This document shows, in pieces, positions 1-5,984 of a DNA stretch of 8,278 bases. Every line of letters begins with the position of its first letter. The first letter of the stretch is position 1. The stretch lies in the NCBI GenBank assembly GCA_035528375.1, contig DATKYS010000095.1, positions 1 to 8,278 on the forward strand, written 5' to 3'. The position numbers and the translations under genes were made by a program. The DNA comes from a bacterium. GTDB taxonomy: Bacteria; RBG-13-66-14. The notes under the pieces are model-generated. The model worked only from the letters and a program-made list of their open reading frames with translations, had not been told where the DNA came from and searched no databases.

Positions 1-60
1 TAAGGTGGCCCTCACCCCAGCCCTCTCCCGGAGGGAGAGGGAGGCCGCAGGCCGCCGCGT
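1..60 (+). repeat. C-rich hairpin module (F copy 1)
   Basis: Starts with TAAGGTGGCCCTCACCC and continues with CCCTCTCCC, a short loop and GGGAGAGGG, giving a stem-loop. It ends in a GCCGCCGCGTTTT tail. The copy at 229-297 has the same order of blocks. Because position 1 falls just where the other copies are preceded by a T-tract, the element probably continues upstream of the window. Confidence 0.75.
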
Positions 61-81
61 TTTCGACGTTCCCGGCCCCGA

Positions 82-129
82 CCCTCACCCTGACCCGTAG
101 GCGAGCCTCTCCCTGGAAGGGAGAGGGGA
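82..129 (+). repeat. Diverged C-rich hairpin module (F copy 2)
   Basis: Carries the CCCTCACCCTGACCC lead and a CTCTCCCT...AGGGAGAGGGG hairpin, but has a short GTAGGCGAG segment inserted between the two blocks and lacks the TAAGGTGG lead of the other copies. It is a degenerate member of the same family. Confidence 0.6.
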
Positions 130-182
130 CCGCTGCAACCCCCTACCCGACCTGTCGGCGGGCCGCCGCGAATTGCGATGAC

Positions 183-228
183 GTAGGGGCCGACCGACGG
201 CGCGCCGTTCAGGTCGGCCCGTTTTTTT
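183..228 (+). repeat. GTAGGGGC palindrome with T-tract (type B, copy 1)
   Basis: The outer stem GGGCCGACC pairs with GGTCGGCCC and encloses a self-complementary ACGGCGCGCCGT. It is followed by GTTTTTTT (221-228), so it looks like an intrinsic terminator read rightward, although no rightward gene precedes it in the window. The 50 bases 174-223 recur identically at 4342-4391, where no T-tract follows. The T-tract here runs directly into the C-rich module at 229. Confidence 0.8.
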
Positions 229-297
229 ATAAGGTGGCCCTCACCCCCATCCCCTCTCCCGGAGGGAGAGGGGGGCCGCGGGCCGCCGCGTTTTTTC
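229..297 (+). repeat. C-rich hairpin module (F copy 3), part of a 56-bp perfect inverted repeat
   Basis: Block order is ATAAGGTGGCCCTCACCCC, ATCCCCTCTCCC, loop, GGGAGAGGGG, GGCCGCGGGCC, GCCGCCGCGTTTTTT. Positions 223-278 are the exact reverse complement of 7159-7214. The module abuts the T-tract of the preceding palindrome. Confidence 0.8.
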
Positions 298-325
298 CAA
301 CCCCGGCCCGCGCCCCGCGGCGGCC

Positions 326-1048
326 CTACGACCCCGGCGGCGGCTCCCGGTTGATGCAGAAAAGATCGGGCAGCCGAATCTCCTCCCAGTCCATGGACCG
401 CGGCATGACCCGCCCCGAGACGTTGTCGGCCCCCGTCTCGGCGAAGGGGGTTATGTTGAACCCCACCAACTCGGCGCACAACGCCACCACGCAGGACCGG
501 GCCAGCCCCCGCTTGCGGAACTCGGGATGCGTCGCCACCCCCAGGTCGGCGTAGGCACCGTCCTCGGCGTAGACCGCGGCCATCGAGCGGATGTGCCCCC
601 CCACCTGGGCCCCGAAGGCGTTCTCGTTCTCGATGAAGTGGGCGATGCTCGCGTGGTACTTCCAGAGCCAGGGCTCGTCTATCTCCCCCACGTCCCTCTC
701 GTCGCGGGGGGCCAGCCAGCGCACCGGGTGCTCCGGCTCCGGGTAGGGCTCGCGGGCGATGAAACCGACCCGGGGCCACCGGACGACCGCGTTGAAGGCC
801 TGGCGCAGCACGCCCTCCCAGTCCGGCCCGGCGTAGCAGAAGCCGGTCCAGTCCACCGGAGGCATGACGGCCAGCACCTCGGGCTCCTGGGGCTCACCGC
901 CGCAGGCCAGGTCGTCGAGGTGGGAGTGCACCGCCCAGCCATCGCCCAGGCGTATCACGCCCCGCCCGGCTAAAAGGTTCGCCCGGGGTATCTGCAGCCC
1001 GGGGTCTGGCGGGAAAAATTTCAGGGCAATCTCGTAATCGTCGTTCAT
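326..1048 (-). CDS. GNAT-family N-acetyltransferase
   Basis: A 240-residue protein whose C-terminal half looks like a GCN5-related acetyltransferase, an enzyme that moves an acetyl group from acetyl-CoA to an amine. The signature is around residues 150-185: a strand (HIRSMAAVYAEDGAYADLGV), then THPEFRKRGLA, which matches the Q/RxxGxG/A acetyl-CoA pyrophosphate loop (R178, K179, R180, G181, A183). A later ETGADNVSGR (204-213) resembles the Asn-containing strand near the GNAT C-terminus. The layout recalls the PF12746-type GNATs, but I could not search for this. Residues 1-110 are not recognisable to me. The ATG lies 2 bases after the tgt stop and no Shine-Dalgarno is visible, so it is probably translated by coupling with tgt. 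The substrate is unknown; nothing beyond operon position links it to queuosine. Confidence 0.85.
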   Translation of the reverse strand: MNDDYEIALKFFPPDPGLQIPRANLLAGRGVIRLGDGWAVHSHLDDLACGGEPQEPEVLAVMPPVDWTGFCYAGPDWEGVLRQAFNAVVRWPRVGFIAREPYPEPEHPVRWLAPRDERDVGEIDEPWLWKYHASIAHFIENENAFGAQVGGHIRSMAAVYAEDGAYADLGVATHPEFRKRGLARSCVVALCAELVGFNITPFAETGADNVSGRVMPRSMDWEEIRLPDLFCINREPPPGS

Positions 1049-1050
1049 GG

Positions 1051-2283
1051 TTATTCGGGGTAGGCGGCGAAAACCCGTTCGGCGAGCTTTTGTAGACTAC
1101 GGTCCTCTATCGCCTCGCGGATCCGCCGCATCAGTTGTAGGTAGAAGAAGAGGTTGTGATAGGTCGCCAGCCTGAGGCCGAGAAATTCTCCGGCGCGCAC
1201 CAGGTGCGCCAGGTAGGCCCGGGTGTGCCCGGCGCATACCGGGCAGCCGCACTCGGGGTCCGGCGGCGTGTAATCCTGTCTGAACCGCGCGTTGCGCAGG
1301 TTGAGCTTCCCGGCCCAGGTGAAGAGCTGGCCGTTGCGGGCGTTACGCGTGGGCAGGACGCAATCGAAGAGGTCAATCCCGCGGGCCGCGGCGTGGACGA
1401 TGTCCGCCGGGGTGCCCACGCCCATCAGGTATCGGGGCCGGTCCCCGGGCAACAGCGGCGCCGAGGACTCCAGCACCTCGCGGTACAGCGCCTTGGGCTC
1501 GCCCACGGAGAGCCCCCCCAGGGCGTAGCCGTCGGCGTCCAGCTCCGTCAGAAACGCCGCCGATTCGGCCCGCAGCGCGGGGTGCATCCCGCCCTGGACG
1601 ATGGCGAAGAAGGCGCGCCGCGTGCCGTTCTCGGAGTTCAGCCGCCGGTGCTCCTCCAGCGACCGCCGCTCCCAGGCGTGCGTGAGCGCCAGGCTCGTCC
1701 GCACCTCCTCCGGGGTCGCCGGGTACGGGGTACACTCATCCAGGGCCATGACCACGTCGGCCCCCAGGGAGTGCTGCACCCGCACGGACCGCTCCGGGGT
1801 CAGCTCGTAGAGCTCCCCGTCCAGGGGGCTGGCGAAGAGCACCCCGTCGGCGTCCAGGCGCCGGACGACCGGCTCCCGCTCGCGGCTCCAGGCTTCGGGG
1901 ACCGCGTTCTCGCCGTCCAGTCCGGGGAAGCCCTCGTCGCGGTCCGGCTCGGTCTCCGCGGGCAGTCGGGCGCCGATTCCGCGGCGGCCGGAGAGGGAGA
2001 AGACCTGGAAGCCGCCCGAGTCGGTGAGAATCACCGGGCCGTCGTCGCCCAGACCCATGAAGCGGCGCAACCCGCCGGCGCCCTCCACCACCTCCGGGCC
2101 GGGACGCTGCCACAGGTGGTAGGTGTTGCAGACCAGTTGCTGGACGCCCAGGGCCCGGATGTCGCCGGCGTCGAGGGTCTTGACCGTGGCCTGGGTCGCC
2201 ACCGGCATGAAGGCCGGGGTTTGGATGGTGCGGCCTCCGACGGTGCAGGCGCCCCGCCGGGCGAGGGAATCCTCCGCCTGCAC
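1051..2283 (-). CDS. tgt: Queuine/preQ1 tRNA-guanine transglycosylase
   Basis: Exchanges guanine-34 in the GUN anticodons of Asp, Asn, His and Tyr tRNAs for the queuosine precursor preQ1. Family hallmarks are all present: NTYHLWQRPG (53-62), the general acid/base Asp88 in ILTDSGGFQVFSL, DECTPYP (182-188), LGGLSVGEP (256-263), nucleophile Asp307 in DLFDCVLPTRNARNG, and a zinc site C345/C347/C350 (CxCxxC) plus His376 in TYHNLFFY. The protein has 410 residues against about 375 usually; the excess is an insertion of about 40 residues between FSL (95-97) and DGVLF (146-150). The start is GTG; no ATG, GTG or TTG lies upstream in frame before a stop at 2344-2346. The family's N-terminal pattern (F-x-L/V...D..ARRG) fits a start at or slightly before this point, and the best SD-like GGGAGG is oddly far (about 25 bases). 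First gene of a unit with the GNAT gene. Confidence 0.97.
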   Translation of the reverse strand: MQAEDSLARRGACTVGGRTIQTPAFMPVATQATVKTLDAGDIRALGVQQLVCNTYHLWQRPGPEVVEGAGGLRRFMGLGDDGPVILTDSGGFQVFSLSGRRGIGARLPAETEPDRDEGFPGLDGENAVPEAWSREREPVVRRLDADGVLFASPLDGELYELTPERSVRVQHSLGADVVMALDECTPYPATPEEVRTSLALTHAWERRSLEEHRRLNSENGTRRAFFAIVQGGMHPALRAESAAFLTELDADGYALGGLSVGEPKALYREVLESSAPLLPGDRPRYLMGVGTPADIVHAAARGIDLFDCVLPTRNARNGQLFTWAGKLNLRNARFRQDYTPPDPECGCPVCAGHTRAYLAHLVRAGEFLGLRLATYHNLFFYLQLMRRIREAIEDRSLQKLAERVFAAYPE

Positions 2284-2345
2284 GCTGAATTCGAGGTCGC
2301 CCGCCTTGCCTCCCGGGTCCGCGAGTGGGGGAGACCACCCCCCTT

Positions 2346-2374
2346 ATTATGCAGCCCGGAAGGTCATTTTGCAA
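2346..2374 (-). promoter_or_regulatory. Sigma70-type promoter for tgt-GNAT
   Basis: Read leftward: TTGCAA (2374-2369), a 17-base spacer, CATAAT (2351-2346). The predicted start is near 2339, giving a leader of about 55 bases. The leader opens with a GGGGG/CCCCC hairpin (2342-2327, 6-base loop). I see no preQ1-riboswitch-like element in this short leader. Confidence 0.65.
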
Positions 2375-2390
2375 CACCCCCAATGAATCC

Positions 2391-2420
2391 GTGACAAACA
2401 CCCCCATCGCATCGTATATC
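2391..2420 (+). promoter_or_regulatory. Probable promoter for the CsgG-like/vWA gene
   Basis: GTGACA (2391-2396), 18-base spacer, TATATC (2415-2420), with a predicted start near 2427. A stem TCTTGA/TCAAGA (2428-2433 with 2443-2448) sits right at the predicted transcript start. The ribosome binding site GGAGGG (2454-2459) lies just before the ATG at 2463. Confidence 0.5.
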
Positions 2421-2462
2421 TTACGCATCTTGACCCGTTAATTCAAGACCCGGGGAGGGAAG

Positions 2463-4253
2463 ATGAAAAAGGCGCTTCTGGTCGTGCTTTCGGTTCTGGC
2501 GGCCGCTTCCGTGGCGCTGGCGCCCAAGAAAATCGCGGTCCTCTACTTCGACGTGGCCGCCCCGACGAACGACTACGACTACCTCGCCACCGGCATCCCC
2601 GAGATGCTCATCACCGACCTGGCCAACCAGCGCGACATCACCGTCATCGAGCGGGAGCGGCTGGACGAGGTTCTCCAGGAGATGGCCCTGGGAGGCTCGG
2701 GAATCACCGACAACGCCACCGCCCTCGAGGTGGGGAAAATCCTGAACGTGGAGCTCCTGATAATGGGCAACCTGACGGTGGCCGGGGAGAGCTTCCGGCT
2801 GGACACCAAGATTCTGGAGGTGGAGACGGCGGAGGTTATCGGCGCGGTGAAGGCGGCCACGGAGGACGAGGGGGACCTGTTCGATCTGGTGGACGCGACG
2901 TCGGCGGCGCTCATTGACAAGCTGCGCGGCGTGACGCTGGGCTCGGGGCTCACCTACGACATCCCCGAGGGCGCCGTCCGCTTCGACGTGGCCTTCGTCA
3001 TAGACACCACCGGCTCCATGGGCGACGAGATCCAGGTGGTGAAGGAGAAGATGAAGGAGATCGCGGCCGAGGTGGCGCAGGGGACCCCGCCGCCCGCCGT
3101 GCGCTTCGGCATCGTCGAGTACCGCGACCGGGGCGACGTGTACGTGACGCAGACCACGGACCTGACCTACGACGTGGCGCGGCTCAACGAGCGGATAAAC
3201 TCGATCATCGCCTCGGGTGGCGGCGACGCGCCGGAGAGCGTGGCCGAGGGGCTCCGGGCCGCCATCCACGAGCTATCCTGGGAGACCGGACCCGTCGTCC
3301 GCCTGGCCTTCGTCATCGGTGACGCGGCCGACCACCTCTACGGCGACGCCGGCTACACCCTCCAAGACGCCGCCGAGGACGCCGCCGACCTGGGGCTCAC
3401 ATTCTTCACCATCGGCTGCTCCGGCCTGGACCCCGCCGGCGAAAGCCAGTTCGTAAAGCTGGCCTACGAGACCAACGGCAGCTTCGAGTACCTCACCTAC
3501 CGCCAGCGCTACATTGACGATACCGGCAAGGAGGTGGCGCTTCTGTACGAGGGGGACCACGTGTACGAGGAACCGACTCTCACCGAGCCGTCCCTCACCG
3601 CGAGCATAGACTACGCCTACCCTGCGGAGTCCGAAGAGGTGGGCGGCGTGGGCAGCTCCGGCATCATCACCTCGGCCCTGAAGGGCGAGGGCTACGGCGC
3701 CGGGGGGTCGGGGAGCTACGACGAGTACTACACCGAGGCCACCGGGGCCGAAGCGGAATACCTGGCCTCCGAGGAAACGGTGATGAGCGTCTCGGGCGGC
3801 AGCACCGTGGGGGCCAAGGAGAACAACCTGGACCGGCTGGTCACCGACGTCATCATGGCGGAGGCCATCCGCCGCGACGTGAGCTACGACCTGGGCATCC
3901 CCGTGGCCAAGGTCCTGGTGGAGAACTCGGGGCGCCGCGCCTGGCTGCCGGTGACCGACCCGACGATGATGGACCGGCTGCGGTCGGCGGCCGGGGCCGG
4001 GGAGACCCTGTGGGTTTCGGCGGGCGTTTCGCCGAAGCCGGAGGGCTCCGCGGCCGAGAACGCCTTCGTGTTCGTGGCGGGCACCCTGCGGCTCTTCGAC
4101 AAGGAGAGCCAGGTCCCGGCGATGGCCCGGGGCGATTTCGCCGTTTTCGACGGCGACCCGGCGTACTACCGGGACCACGGCCTGGGCAGCCCCAACGTGT
4201 GGGCCGTGCCGGTGCGGGTGCTGGAGTTCGAGGCGGTTGAACCGGCCGAGTAG
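2463..4253 (+). CDS. Secreted protein with CsgG/FlgO-like domain and MIDAS-type von Willebrand A domain
   Basis: 596 residues, probably exported across the inner membrane. Residues 1-20 form a Sec signal peptide (KK, then a hydrophobic run); cleavage after SVA (16-18) is more plausible than after ALA, because Pro follows the latter. There is no lipobox Cys. Residues 22-157 resemble the CsgG/FlgO fold: KKIAVLYFD, GIPEMLITDLAN, VIERERLDEVLQEM, LGKI-type helix, LLIMGNLTV, DTKILEVETAEVIGAV. Residues 172-345 form a vWA domain: VAFVIDTTGSMGDEI with MIDAS residues D181, T183 and S185, then YRDRGD, SGGGDAPESV (a GGGDxPE loop as in alpha-kinase VwkA-like vWA proteins) and VIGDAADH (D287). Residues 360-450 are acidic and rich in Gly, Tyr and Ser, probably a linker; 455-596 is an unrecognised, probably beta-rich domain. 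It stands alone with its own promoter and terminator. A cell-surface or periplasmic adhesion or assembly role is inference. Confidence 0.85.
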   Translation: MKKALLVVLSVLAAASVALAPKKIAVLYFDVAAPTNDYDYLATGIPEMLITDLANQRDITVIERERLDEVLQEMALGGSGITDNATALEVGKILNVELLIMGNLTVAGESFRLDTKILEVETAEVIGAVKAATEDEGDLFDLVDATSAALIDKLRGVTLGSGLTYDIPEGAVRFDVAFVIDTTGSMGDEIQVVKEKMKEIAAEVAQGTPPPAVRFGIVEYRDRGDVYVTQTTDLTYDVARLNERINSIIASGGGDAPESVAEGLRAAIHELSWETGPVVRLAFVIGDAADHLYGDAGYTLQDAAEDAADLGLTFFTIGCSGLDPAGESQFVKLAYETNGSFEYLTYRQRYIDDTGKEVALLYEGDHVYEEPTLTEPSLTASIDYAYPAESEEVGGVGSSGIITSALKGEGYGAGGSGSYDEYYTEATGAEAEYLASEETVMSVSGGSTVGAKENNLDRLVTDVIMAEAIRRDVSYDLGIPVAKVLVENSGRRAWLPVTDPTMMDRLRSAAGAGETLWVSAGVSPKPEGSAAENAFVFVAGTLRLFDKESQVPAMARGDFAVFDGDPAYYRDHGLGSPNVWAVPVRVLEFEAVEPAE

Positions 4254-4282
4254 ATCGGCGTTTTGCGTAACCGTTATTGTAG

Positions 4283-4311
4283 GGGCGGACCCATCGGTCC
4301 GCCCTTTTTTT
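4283..4311 (+). terminator. Intrinsic terminator of the CsgG-like/vWA gene, built from a repeat palindrome
   Basis: GGGCGGACC pairs with GGTCCGCCC across a CATC loop and is followed by seven Ts. It lies 30 bases after the stop codon. The upstream GTAGGGGC (4279-4286) shows that it belongs to the same palindrome family as the other intergenic repeats, and the T-tract is followed by ATAATCGCCCCTCACTCC, a truncated version of the C-rich module lead. Confidence 0.9.
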
Positions 4312-4341
4312 ATAATCGCCCCTCACTCCGGGTTGCGATGT

Positions 4342-4391
4342 TGCGATGACGTAGGGGCCGACCGACGGCGCGCCGTTCAGGTCGGCCCGTT
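4342..4391 (+). repeat. GTAGGGGC palindrome (type B, copy 2)
   Basis: Fifty bases identical to 174-223, including the flanking TGCGATGAC. After the shared GTT the sequence turns to GGGTCATCA, so unlike copy 1 it has no T-tract. The preceding bases 4333-4348 contain a tandem TTGCGATG duplication. Confidence 0.85.
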
Positions 4392-4418
4392 GGGTCATCA
4401 ACCGTCGTGCGCCTACAC

Positions 4419-4445
4419 TTAGGGCGGGGACTTTAATCCCCGCCG
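4419..4445 (+). repeat. Palindrome, type D (TTAGGGCGGGGA variant)
   Basis: GGGCGGGGA pairs with TCCCCGCC across a CTTTAA interior. It shares both arms with the element at 4543-4568 but has a different loop and TT instead of GT at its left edge. It runs directly into the next, oppositely oriented element at 4446. Confidence 0.75.
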
Positions 4446-4472
4446 CGGGCGACCGTGGACGGTCGCCCCTAC
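4446..4472 (-). repeat. Palindrome, type A (copy 1 of 4)
   Basis: Reverse complement reads GTAGGGGCGACCG, TCCA, CGGTCGCCCG. The four 27-bp copies (this one, 6999-7025, 7351-7377, 8219-8245) are identical, two in each orientation. Stem of at least 9 bp. Confidence 0.85.
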
Positions 4473-4502
4473 GAGGTTTTCGCCGATGGTTGGCGATTTG
4501 GC

Positions 4503-4530
4503 GTAGGGGCGGGTGTCCACACCCGCCCGC
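4503..4530 (+). repeat. Palindrome, type E (copy 1 of 2)
   Basis: GTAGGGGCGGGTG, TCCA, CACCCGCCCGC: a stem of at least 9 bp with the same TCCA loop as type A but a different core. Identical over 28 bp to the reverse complement of 7300-7327. Confidence 0.85.
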
Positions 4531-4542
4531 ATTCGCCCAAAT

Positions 4543-4568
4543 GTAGGGCGGGGATTCCTATCCCCGCC
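4543..4568 (+). repeat. Palindrome, type D (GTAGGGCGGGGA)
   Basis: GGGCGGGGA/TCCCCGCC stem with a TTCCTA interior. It shares arms with 4419-4445 and with the longer-looped version at 7215-7270; the window edge (8268-8278) cuts off another copy starting with the same 11 bases. Confidence 0.8.
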
Positions 4569-4573
4569 GCTTT

Positions 4574-4613
4574 CGCCCCTCTCCCTAGCCCTCCCCCCAG
4601 AGGGGGGAGGGGA
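4574..4613 (+). repeat. C-rich hairpin module (F copy 4)
   Basis: CCCCTCTCCCTAGCCCTCC followed by CCCCAGAGGGGGGAGGGGA: a strong GC hairpin of the CCCTCTCC family, lacking the TAAGGTGG lead. It closes the repeat cluster that fills 4279-4613. Confidence 0.7.
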
Positions 4614-4654
4614 CACGCGGCACCCCCCGTACTACTCCTTTTCACGCCCCCATG

Positions 4655-4663
4655 TGCTATGAT
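4655..4663 (+). promoter_or_regulatory. Extended -10 promoter for the YchN-like gene
   Basis: TGCTATGAT matches the TGnTATAAT extended -10 pattern. No good -35 hexamer sits 17 bases upstream, as expected for this class. A second possible -10 is TATACT (4666-4671). The leader would be about 38 bases, ending in a strong AAGGAGA ribosome site at 4692-4698. Confidence 0.5.
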
Positions 4664-4707
4664 TTTATACTCGAACGACTGACCCAAACCAAAGGAGAGA
4701 TAGCCCC

Positions 4708-5079
4708 ATGCGCGTCTTCATCATCGTAACCCACCCGCCCTACGGGAACGAGACCACCCGGTCGGCCCTGCGCGTCGCCCGGCGGCTGCGTAAAATCCCG
4801 GACATCGAGCTGGCGCTCTTCTTGATGGCCGACTCGGTCTACTGCGCCCGCAAGGGAGAGGCCTACGCCGAAGGGGTGTACGACCCCGAGCTGGGCCACA
4901 CCTACTCGGCGCCGCAGATGCTGGCCGTCATCAAGGACAACGCGGAGGTCTTCGCCTGCGGCACCTGTATGGGCGAGCGCGATTTCAAGGAGGACGAGCT
5001 CATCGAGGACATCGCCATCGGCACCCTGGACGTCATCGCCGAGTACACCGCCAAGGCGGACAAAGTCCTGACCTTCTGA
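4708..5079 (+). CDS. YchN-like DsrE/DsrF-family protein
   Basis: A 123-residue cytoplasmic protein of the DsrE/DsrF fold, the family of sulfur-carrier subunits such as TusBCD and of E. coli YchN. It resembles YchN along its whole length: THPPYGNETTRSALRVARRL near the start, LFLMADSVYCA (38-47), APQMLAVIKDNAEV (68-81), CGTC (84-87), and the C-terminal IGTLDVIAEYTAKADKVLTF. Cys84 and Cys87 sit where the family has its conserved or active cysteines; Cys46 is an additional one. YchN-type proteins form small oligomers and their exact job is not settled, so a persulfide-relay role here is inference. The start is fixed by AAGGAGA nine bases ahead of the ATG. No dsr or tus partner genes are adjacent. 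Its stop lies 3 bases from the stop of the opposing SDR gene. Confidence 0.92.
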   Translation: MRVFIIVTHPPYGNETTRSALRVARRLRKIPDIELALFLMADSVYCARKGEAYAEGVYDPELGHTYSAPQMLAVIKDNAEVFACGTCMGERDFKEDELIEDIAIGTLDVIAEYTAKADKVLTF

Positions 5080-5082
5080 GCC

Positions 5083-5961
5083 TCAGCGCCTCGGGGGACG
5101 CAGGCCGGCGATCCCCGCCATCAGCCGCACCACCCAGGTGGTGAACTCGTTGGGCGCGTAGCGCTTGAAGAACATCGAGAGCCCGGCGAAGCCCCCGCTC
5201 GTCCAATGGAGGCCGGGGTTGCGGGCGCCTATCGCCCTACGGATGGTGCGCGCCACGACCCGCGGGTCCACCGCCCCCTTCCCGTGGGTCATCCCGGTGA
5301 AACGTTTCGGGACGATGGAGAGGAGGTCGGCGTAGGGCGAATCGGGCCCGTCGTTCCACTTCGCCGGTCGCTTGAGCGACGTGCCGGCGAACTCGGTCCT
5401 CGTGGAGTACGGCTCGACCGAGACCGCCCGGATGCCCAGCGGCCGCAGCTCCAGCCGCCACTCCTCCACCAGGCCGATGAGCGCGAACTTGGTCGCCGAG
5501 TAGAGGCCCATGAGGGGGTATCCCGCCCGGCCCGCCGTGGAGCTGACCACCACCAGCGTCCGCCTGCGCGATTCGTCGGCCCGCATGAGCGGCAGGAAGG
5601 CCCGCGCCACCCGCAGCACGCCGAAGACGTTGGTGTCGAACTGGTCGAAAATCTCCGCGTCGGAGAAGTCCTCCAGGACGCCCAGGTAGGGGAAACCGGC
5701 GTTGTTGACCAAATTGGTCAGGCGGCCGTCCACGGCGCGGACGCGCTCCGCCGCGGCGGCGATGGTCGCCGGGTCGGTCAGGTCCAGCGGGAGGAGCTCG
5801 ACCTCCACCCCGGCCGCGGCGCAGGCCGCCAGGAGGGGGGCCTTCTTACCGAGGTCGCGCATCGTGGCGTAGACCTTGTGCCCGACACGGGCCAGCTCCA
5901 CCGCCGTCACCAGGCCGATTCCCGACGAGCATCCGGTCACCAGGGTCACGGGTCGAACCAT
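5083..5961 (-). CDS. SDR-family NAD(P)-dependent oxidoreductase
   Basis: A 292-residue classical short-chain dehydrogenase. Near the N-terminus is the Rossmann dinucleotide motif TGCSSGIG (9-16), then NNAG (86-89) after LTNLV, structural Asn111 in NVFG, catalytic Ser141 in VVVSSTAG, and YSATK with Tyr154 and Lys158. EPYSTRTEF (183-191) replaces the usual PG motif after the active site. The C-terminal part (GMTHGKGAVDPRVVARTIRRAIGARNP, then a hydrophobic tail) resembles SDRs acting on lipid, steroid or retinol-like substrates, but the substrate cannot be read from sequence. I chose the ATG at 5961, which has GGGAGG seven bases ahead, over an in-frame GTG at 5991 that would overlap the panD -35 element and add ten unconserved residues. 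The gene is divergent from panD and convergent with the YchN-like gene. Confidence 0.93.
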   Translation of the reverse strand: MVRPVTLVTGCSSGIGLVTAVELARVGHKVYATMRDLGKKAPLLAACAAAGVEVELLPLDLTDPATIAAAAERVRAVDGRLTNLVNNAGFPYLGVLEDFSDAEIFDQFDTNVFGVLRVARAFLPLMRADESRRRTLVVVSSTAGRAGYPLMGLYSATKFALIGLVEEWRLELRPLGIRAVSVEPYSTRTEFAGTSLKRPAKWNDGPDSPYADLLSIVPKRFTGMTHGKGAVDPRVVARTIRRAIGARNPGLHWTSGGFAGLSMFFKRYAPNEFTTWVVRLMAGIAGLRPPRR

Positions 5962-5984
5962 CTCGTTCCCTCCCTCGAATCGCC

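Larger units (their letters stand above)
1..325. other. Gene-free repeat region downstream of the GNAT gene
   Basis: No credible gene is visible here. The stretch is made of C-rich hairpin repeats (1-60, 82-129, 229-297) and one palindrome with a T-tract (183-228), separated by short GC-rich spacers. Long open frames across it, such as the minus-strand frame running into the GNAT gene, translate into low-complexity Gly/Arg/Pro/Ser strings and come from stop-free GC-rich repeats. Confidence 0.75.

Noticed and set aside
12-779. Long minus-strand open frame overlapping the repeats and the GNAT gene
   Set aside because: Its translation is Arg/Gly/Pro/Ser low-complexity and out of frame with the GNAT signature. 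The part over 12-325 is translated repeat sequence.
2284-2345. PreQ1 riboswitch in the tgt leader
   Set aside because: The leader is short and GC-rich. I see the 5' hairpin but no A-rich tail and pseudoknot pattern of preQ1 aptamers.
1156-2394. 412-codon plus-strand open frame antisense to tgt
   Set aside because: The minus-strand frame encodes an unmistakable Tgt with all catalytic residues. The antisense frame is a GC-bias shadow with no recognisable motif.
3273-4178. 301-codon minus-strand open frame antisense to the vWA gene
   Set aside because: Same reason: high GC leaves antisense frames open, and the plus strand has a signal peptide, a MIDAS motif, an RBS and a terminator.
4342-4613. 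Possible CRISPR array
   Set aside because: The repeated units are different palindromes in mixed orientation, with no constant repeat plus unique spacers of even length and no cas genes.
4237-4687. Several small open frames in the vWA/YchN gap
   Set aside because: They read through the palindromes (phrases such as DGRPYE, GVHTRPH), which lack stop codons in several frames. No ribosome sites or family features.
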